Part shown: positions 59,402 through 64,000 of the stretch, in pieces | Layout: each line of letters starts with the position of its first letter | How positions within the stretch are numbered: position 1 is the stretch's first letter | DNA from: Tenacibaculum sp. MAR_2009_124 | GTDB lineage: Bacteria; Bacteroidota; Bacteroidia; Flavobacteriales; Flavobacteriaceae | DNA: 64,000 bases | NCBI RefSeq assembly: GCF_900105455.1 | Contig: NZ_FNSF01000001.1 | Span: forward strand, 687,001 to 751,000 | Reading direction: 5' to 3' | Notes under the pieces: generated by a model | Seen by the model: the letters and a program-made list of their open reading frames with translations, nothing else | Told to the model about the DNA's origin: nothing | Databases searched by the model: none | Position numbers and translations under genes: made by a program

Positions 59402-60354
59402 TATGCATTGAATATTGTTAGGCTATTCCATAGAATTTCTCTTAGCTCAATTTTTTCCAAATCAGAATTCATTGGAGTTTGTTCTGTATATCCTCCAAGT
59501 GTTTTCCCTTCGGGAGCACCAATAAGTTCTCCTGATTTACCAATATTACCCATCAAACAATCTGCATATTTTTCTCCTCCTTTTTGAGGAGATTGTGATT
59601 TACCCAGAAAGTTCATCATACCAAACATAAGTTTAAAGACCGTTTGTTTAACTTTAGGTAAATTTTTTAATCCTGACGATCCTGAAGTTAAGCCAGGAGA
59701 GAACCATACCACCTCGAGGTTTGGTTCAATTTCGGCTAACTTTTTAACCCATAATCCTCCTACAAATTTTGAAACACCTATAGCATTCATTGGATTGTAC
59801 TTTGGAAGCGATTCAGATTTTAAATGTATATAATCCATCAAAGATTTCTTAGATTCAAAATGCGGTTTCTTTATCATTCCAGAAATTCCACGAGCACCTT
59901 CACCTCCAGCCATAACTATTCTTGCGGTTTTAGAGAGAAGTTCATTTCTTTTTAGTTGAACGTAAACGATATGACTTCCGATTAAATTTTGAAAAACGGT
60001 TTTTTCAAATCGAGTATTTTTATAGGTAATAAACTCATAATTATCTGAGAAAACAGCGAAACCAGCCGCTAGAAAAACAATGTCGAAAGGTTCTGTCTTA
60101 TCTATCTTTTGCACGGCTTTCCTAATTTCTTCAGGATGATTCATGTCAAAACCATCGATAACGGCTAAACGTAAAGATTGATCGAACTTAACTGATTGAA
60201 GTATTTCTCTTTTAGCAATTTCACCCTTATGTTTTGTTCTCACTGCCATAACAATGTTATTGTAACCATGTTTAATTAAGTGTTTGATAGTTTCTTTTGC
60301 CATCGCTCCGTTGGCACCGGTGATAAGAACTCTTTTGTTAGTATTATTTTCCAT
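59401..60354 (-). CDS. Atypical short-chain dehydrogenase-like protein
   Basis: 317 residues. The Rossmann start RVLITGANGAMAKETIKHLIKHGY (TGxxxxxA, about 9-32) binds NAD(P), and FDIVFLAAGFAVF replaces the NNAG region. The active-site Tyr of YxxxK is missing: NAIGVSKF keeps only the Lys, and the usual Ser stretch reads MAGGEGARG. It may bind cofactor without classic dehydrogenase activity or belong to the extended/atypical SDR group. Together with the membrane protein upstream (82-bp gap) it may form a unit under AraC control. Confidence 0.82.
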   Translation of the reverse strand: MENNTNKRVLITGANGAMAKETIKHLIKHGYNNIVMAVRTKHKGEIAKREILQSVKFDQSLRLAVIDGFDMNHPEEIRKAVQKIDKTEPFDIVFLAAGFAVFSDNYEFITYKNTRFEKTVFQNLIGSHIVYVQLKRNELLSKTARIVMAGGEGARGISGMIKKPHFESKKSLMDYIHLKSESLPKYNPMNAIGVSKFVGGLWVKKLAEIEPNLEVVWFSPGLTSGSSGLKNLPKVKQTVFKLMFGMMNFLGKSQSPQKGGEKYADCLMGNIGKSGELIGAPEGKTLGGYTEQTPMNSDLEKIELREILWNSLTIFNA

Positions 60355-60435
60355 TTAAAGAATGTTAATTTGAGATGCTTTTAAAATGTGGTATTAAATA
60401 GATGTTTATGGACTATCTATATCAATATATTAGTG

Positions 60436-60789
60436 TTACGAATTAAAATAGGTGCTTACTTTTTTATTGTAAAACGAGAGAAGTATTGAAATAACCGCAA
60501 CAACAATTCCGATATATGCTTTCGCTGGAATTGCAACGAGAATATTTATGAAGAAAACTACTCGAGCCGCCCATAAATTTCTTTTTAAGATAAATACTAC
60601 AAGGCTTATAAAGCTTATAAAATAGGCTATTCCAGTATAAATCATCCAAATGGGTTGGATATCTCCAATATTGATGTTTTTAGAGGTGATTACATAGTAA
60701 AATATAAATGGGAGCAGGCCCATAATAGCATTGAGAATAAAAATAATTCTTAAAGGAATTGGTTTATAAACATGTCGCGTTGATTGCAT
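60436..60789 (-). CDS. Four-helix membrane protein, unknown
   Basis: 117 residues with four predicted transmembrane helices (IIFILNAIMGLLPFIFYYVI, WMIYTGIAYFISFISLVVFIL, NLWAARVVFFINILVAIP, YIGIVVAVISILLSFY). No family recognised. It precedes the SDR gene on the same strand and follows the AraC regulator, whose target it may be (inference from order only). Confidence 0.7.
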   Translation of the reverse strand: MQSTRHVYKPIPLRIIFILNAIMGLLPFIFYYVITSKNINIGDIQPIWMIYTGIAYFISFISLVVFILKRNLWAARVVFFINILVAIPAKAYIGIVVAVISILLSFYNKKVSTYFNS

Positions 60790-60870
60790 AATATTTAATT
60801 AATGATTAATAACAATGCAAATTTCAACAAAACGGAGCCTCTAATTCGGGTAAAAAAGTCCTTTAATCCG

Positions 60871-61719
60871 TTAATTTAGTCCATCATTTTGCCTGAATTC
60901 CGTGGGAGAAAGGCCATATTTCTTTTTAAAAGATTTAGAAAAACTATCAACACTTGAAAACCCACAATCAATACTAATATCCAATATCCTATCTGAAGAT
61001 ACTGTTAATAATTGAGTGGCTTTTTCAAGCTTTTTATTTTTGAAGTAGGAGGCTGGAGTATCGTTAAATGATTCTTTAAATTTACGTTTGAAACTAGAGA
61101 TACTTAAGTTACATAAATGGGCAATTTCTTCAATGGATATATCTTCGAAAACGTTGTTACCGATAATGTTCTTAAAATGAACATTTGAAGGATTAAATAT
61201 GTCATGTAGCAAATTTCTAATATTATTGCTATCAAGTTTATATAGAATATTAAGAAGTTCTTTTACTTTTAAAACAATAAGATCTTCATCCACAATATCA
61301 GGATTATTGAAATAAATCATTAAGCCTTCTATATATAGTTTCAATAGCTCGTTGCTTTTTATTACCTGTATCTTAGAATCTTTTTGATTAGATTTATCTG
61401 TCAAAAAATCAGGTATTTTATCGTTGTATACATATTTAATAAGTTCAGGATAGAGATGTATAGCTACGGCTTCATTTTCGGAGTTATCGGCATTTTCTTG
61501 CCAATAGTTAAAATAGTTACCACACTTCATCAAAACACCGTTATGTGATTTAATATCATACTTTTTATTTACGTGATAAAGAGCAGAGTTTCCCTTTATA
61601 GAGTATAATAAACAAGCTTCCGATTCCATTTGTTCTTTCAATCTGAGTGGAGGTGTAAAAACTACTCTCTCCAGAACAACTTTCCCGAGTAAATCATAAT
61701 GTTGATGACTTTGAATCAT
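60871..61719 (-). CDS. AraC family transcription regulator
   Basis: 282 residues. The C-terminal 100 residues are the double helix-turn-helix: EDISIEEIAHLCNLSISSFKRKFKESFNDTPASYFKNKKL (first, about 194-233) and ILDISIDCGFSSVDSFSKSFKKKYGLSPTEFR (second, about 246-277). The N-terminal part is a divergent cupin-like or sensor domain (KEQMESEACLLYSIKGNSALYHV). Ligand unknown. The membrane protein and SDR genes follow in the same direction. Confidence 0.92.
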   Translation of the reverse strand: MIQSHQHYDLLGKVVLERVVFTPPLRLKEQMESEACLLYSIKGNSALYHVNKKYDIKSHNGVLMKCGNYFNYWQENADNSENEAVAIHLYPELIKYVYNDKIPDFLTDKSNQKDSKIQVIKSNELLKLYIEGLMIYFNNPDIVDEDLIVLKVKELLNILYKLDSNNIRNLLHDIFNPSNVHFKNIIGNNVFEDISIEEIAHLCNLSISSFKRKFKESFNDTPASYFKNKKLEKATQLLTVSSDRILDISIDCGFSSVDSFSKSFKKKYGLSPTEFRQNDGLN

Positions 61720-61798
61720 GTGATAGTTTTAGTTTTGTATCTACTACAAAACTAAAAGATTATTTCATAGTAATTTCTACTTTATACAAATATGAATA

Positions 61799-61869
61799 TT
61801 TAAAAACGAGAAGTATGCGTAGAAATCTATAGAATAGTAGAGGAACTAAAAAAACGTGTACCTCAATAA
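61799..61869 (+). pseudogene. Decayed 3' fragment of a YkgJ-family gene
   Basis: The frame 61804-61869 reads KREVCVEIYRIVEELKKRVPQ followed by TAA, matching the end of the intact YkgJ protein (EICPATYRIMEELKKRLPSS). DNA similarity begins at TTAAAAAC and includes a short deletion that breaks the upstream frame. No start codon or upstream homology remains; it lies between the AraC gene and the response regulator and is not expected to be expressed. Confidence 0.7.
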
Positions 61870-61870
61870 T

Positions 61871-62551
61871 TTAGAAAATAAGTTTATATCCTTTATTTCG
61901 AATAGATAGAATTTTAATAGACTCATCAAGATTTAAGTATTTTCTCAATTTGGATATGTGAACGTCAAGTCTCCTTGAATTATAAAAACGTTCATTACCC
62001 CAAATCATTTCTAAAAGGATACCTCTTTCTGCAACTAGATCTTTATTGATTAGTAAAAAGTATAGTATTTTCGATTCCATATTGGTAAGTTGAATAAATT
62101 TGGTTAAGCCGAAAAAAGTGAGTGTTTGATTGTTGTAATCGAATTGATATTTACCAATATGATAAAGTTTTGTTTGATGATTTAAGGAGTTTCTTTTTAA
62201 TAGGTTATTAATTCTTAGCTCCAACTCTTCAAAAACAAATGGTTTAGTAACATAATCGTCAGCTCCATGTTTAAGCCCGTATATAATATCACTTTTTAAT
62301 TTACGAGCGGTAAGCATGATTATAGGAGTGTGAATGTTTAATTTTCTAATTTTTTTTAGCAAATCGAACCCGCTTAAATTTGGTAACATTACATCTAAAA
62401 CGCAAAGATTGGGAGATTCACTTAAAAACAAATCTATTCCCTTTTCACCATTATGAGCTTTTAAAACTTCATAGCGTTTATTCTCGAGTAATTCAGATAA
62501 TAATCGAAGGAGGTTTTGTTCATCTTCAACTAATAAAATTTTAGTTTTCAT
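61871..62551 (-). CDS. OmpR-family response regulator
   Basis: 226 residues. Receiver domain: acidic pair ED at 9-10, phosphoacceptor Asp53 in VLDVMLP, Thr81 in MLTAR and Lys103 in YVTKPF. C-terminal winged helix (about 130-226) with NMESKILYFLLINKDLVAERGILLEMIWGN and RRLDVHISKLRKYL. Partner of the kinase gene, which it overlaps by 11 bp at its start. Confidence 0.95.
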   Translation of the reverse strand: MKTKILLVEDEQNLLRLLSELLENKRYEVLKAHNGEKGIDLFLSESPNLCVLDVMLPNLSGFDLLKKIRKLNIHTPIIMLTARKLKSDIIYGLKHGADDYVTKPFVFEELELRINNLLKRNSLNHQTKLYHIGKYQFDYNNQTLTFFGLTKFIQLTNMESKILYFLLINKDLVAERGILLEMIWGNERFYNSRRLDVHISKLRKYLNLDESIKILSIRNKGYKLIF

Positions 62552-63830
62552 AAGGGCACTTAATTAAGAATTCAACTCCAGTATCAATACCATCTAAAAT
62601 GGTAATACTTCCTTTCGCTTTTTTTACAATTTCATGAACATAGCTTAGCCCAATTCCATGATTTTTGAAATTATTGTTGTTTCCAGGAACTTTAAAAAAG
62701 GGTTCAAAAACTTTTGTTCTGAATTCTTTCGCTATACCAACACCATTATCTTTAATAGAAACTGTTATATATAAATTTGAAATTGATGTTTTAATTACTA
62801 TTTTTCTTGGTGCACAAGAGTTCTTTATTGCATTATTTAACAGGTTATCAATTAGGTCAAAGAACAATTCCTGTGGTAATTTAATTTTAGGTGAAGGTTT
62901 ATATAGATCTACTTTTAAAATATCTGTATGTTCTATAAAAGAGTTATAATTAGAGATTACCTGTTCAATGGTTTCGTTTATATTCGTTAAATTCAAAGTG
63001 GGAGGTTGATTCTGTATTTCGGCTAAATTTAAAATTCTATCTGTTAGTTTATTTAGTTTTGTTATTTCATCTCTACCTATGGTTAAATATTCTTCTATTT
63101 TTTCGGGAGATCGAATATGAAGTTGTATTTTTTTTAAGACCAAGGAAGATATGGTTATAGGTGTTTGGAGTTGGTGGGTTAGATTGTTTATGAAGTTGTT
63201 TTTGTGATTTAACAACATTTTCTCGGTCCAAAGGTTTTTGATAAGAATAAAACAACTGAACATTAAAATTATCACATAAAAAAAGGACGAGAATATTGCA
63301 AATTTCAGATTATCAAATAGAATATTCTTTACATCAAAATTAATTCCGACCATCGTGGAAGAAAAAACTAGAATTAAATTATGATCATTTTTTAAAAGAG
63401 AGAAATCTTTATGATCGTAGCCATTTACAAAGGTTATATTTCGTTTTAGGTTAGATTTATCGACATTTTTGGAAATAATTGTTTTAATAGTTTCCTTATC
63501 AATTTTTTTTAAGATACTTAGTTCTTCGGAAGGGAGAGAGTCTGTAGGGTTAATATTATCTTCAAGAAACAAATCTACATCGTGTTCAATAAGCTTATCT
63601 CTTGAACTTTTTAATACAATGAAATCAGGGCCTGTATATATTTTATTATTCTTTAATAAAGAAAGACTAACGTTCATTAAAAACAATTCTTCTACTCTCT
63701 CCAATTCTTGTTGATAACTCTTTTGTATAAACGAAAATTGAAAGTATAAAGTAAAGACATTCGCTAATATCAGTAGAGCGATTAAACCAATAAATGAATA
63801 ACGTTTTTTATTTATTACAGAAACAATCAT
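62541..63830 (-). CDS. Membrane sensor histidine kinase
   Basis: 429 residues. Two transmembrane helices (about 12-30 and 175-197) enclose a periplasmic domain of about 145 residues with no recognised sensor fold. There is no HAMP domain between TM2 and the H-box. The H-box is FINNLTHQLQTPIT (phosphoacceptor His, variant of HELKTP). The ATPase domain has the N-box LIDNLLNNAIKNS, G1 DNGVGI, F-box FEPFF and G2 HGIGLSYV. It probably phosphorylates the response regulator encoded directly downstream; signal unknown. Confidence 0.95.
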   Translation of the reverse strand: MIVSVINKKRYSFIGLIALLILANVFTLYFQFSFIQKSYQQELERVEELFLMNVSLSLLKNNKIYTGPDFIVLKSSRDKLIEHDVDLFLEDNINPTDSLPSEELSILKKIDKETIKTIISKNVDKSNLKRNITFVNGYDHKDFSLLKNDHNLILVFSSTMVGINFDVKNILFDNLKFAIFSSFFYVIILMFSCFILIKNLWTEKMLLNHKNNFINNLTHQLQTPITISSLVLKKIQLHIRSPEKIEEYLTIGRDEITKLNKLTDRILNLAEIQNQPPTLNLTNINETIEQVISNYNSFIEHTDILKVDLYKPSPKIKLPQELFFDLIDNLLNNAIKNSCAPRKIVIKTSISNLYITVSIKDNGVGIAKEFRTKVFEPFFKVPGNNNNFKNHGIGLSYVHEIVKKAKGSITILDGIDTGVEFLIKCPYEN

Positions 63831-64000
63831 TGTATACTACAAAGTTTAGAGAAACTACATTTAGCACTAATCAAATGTAGTTTTTTTTATTGGCTTTACT
63901 TGTCATATAATCAACAGTTTACAAAACTTTACATAGCTTAACAATAATACATATAGGACTTCATTTAATTTGTTCATGTAATGTTCAAACCCAATTTTGC
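63831..64000. other. Right-edge intergenic sequence
   Basis: 170 bp of AT-rich sequence upstream of the kinase gene; TGTAGTTTC-type words and a short ATGTAGTTTTTTTTAT stretch, but no complete promoter or gene can be supported before the window ends. Confidence 0.4.

Noticed and set aside
1..64000. CRISPR arrays, tRNA or rRNA genes, transposases, prophage or integron sites
   Set aside because: No regularly spaced repeats, cloverleaf-like genes, DDE-type proteins or integrases were found on reading both strands.

Overview
The window is chromosomal DNA from an AT-rich member of the Bacteroidota, most likely a marine Flavobacteriaceae (Tenacibaculum/Polaribacter-like). This is inferred from several things: a very large protein with the gliding-associated type B C-terminal domain of the type IX secretion system, DUF4476, Coa1, the 'alternative' GlmU-family nucleotidyltransferase, many TTG start codons with weak Shine-Dalgarno sequences, and promoters fitting the Bacteroidetes sigma factor consensus TTG-N17-23-TAnnTTTG. 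No rRNA, tRNA, CRISPR array, prophage or insertion sequence was seen.

Layout. 1-10.3 kb: the 5' part of a DUF4476 gene on the minus strand, then five tandem paralogues (about 515 residues each) of a membrane-anchored regulator with an N-terminal signal/anchor, TPR repeats, one transmembrane helix, a coiled coil and a LuxR/GerE-like DNA-binding domain. The copies fall into two subtypes in the order A-B-A-B-B. 10.3-18 kb: a complete histidine operon hisG-D-C-B-H-A-F-IE, preceded by a promoter, an 18-residue leader peptide with five His codons and a terminator/antiterminator pair, which together form a full attenuator. 18-24.5 kb: a FAS1 lipoprotein behind a striking three-fold repeated inverted-repeat operator, a small membrane protein, a methyltransferase, a helical-repeat protein, a YiaA/YiaB membrane protein and an EamA transporter. 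24.4-29.7 kb: a minus-strand series (DUF1853, OmpH/Skp, Coa1, miaA, a potassium-channel-like protein, a cyclase-family hydrolase, a thioesterase and a small anchored protein). 29.8-38.6 kb: GlmU-family protein, a secreted phosphatidylserine-decarboxylase-like protein, a COG0523 GTPase with a degraded CxCC motif, a pentapeptide-repeat membrane protein, YebC and a DUF3352/MORN protein.

38.7-45.4 kb: carbon metabolism. An acyl-CoA carboxylase beta subunit and a RamB/ScfR-like regulator lie divergent to aceB-aceA (malate synthase and isocitrate lyase). The shared regulatory region holds a 12/13 match to the RamB operator and a perfect 14-bp palindrome at the aceB promoter. 45.5-49.9 kb: the giant T9SS-exported protein and a deletion remnant of another surface-protein gene. 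50-55.2 kb: a cupin protein, a MarR-GNAT fusion, and a redox/electrophile-type cluster (DoxX, OsmC, FMN reductase, 4Fe-4S/CDGSH protein, Cys-less glutaredoxin, MarR regulator, split pirin) with a shared TTCC(A/T)TGGAA operator in front of three of its transcription units.

55.2-64 kb: lpdA, a degenerate intergenic repeat, argS, a YkgJ-family cysteine-cluster protein (plus a decayed second copy of its 3' end 2.5 kb away), an atypical SDR, a small membrane protein, an AraC regulator and a two-component system.

The strongest candidates for something new are the five-gene membrane regulator array, the triple TTTGTTTA-N18-TAAACAAA operator and the MarR-linked redox regulon. All functions are inferred from sequence motifs read by eye; no database search was run.
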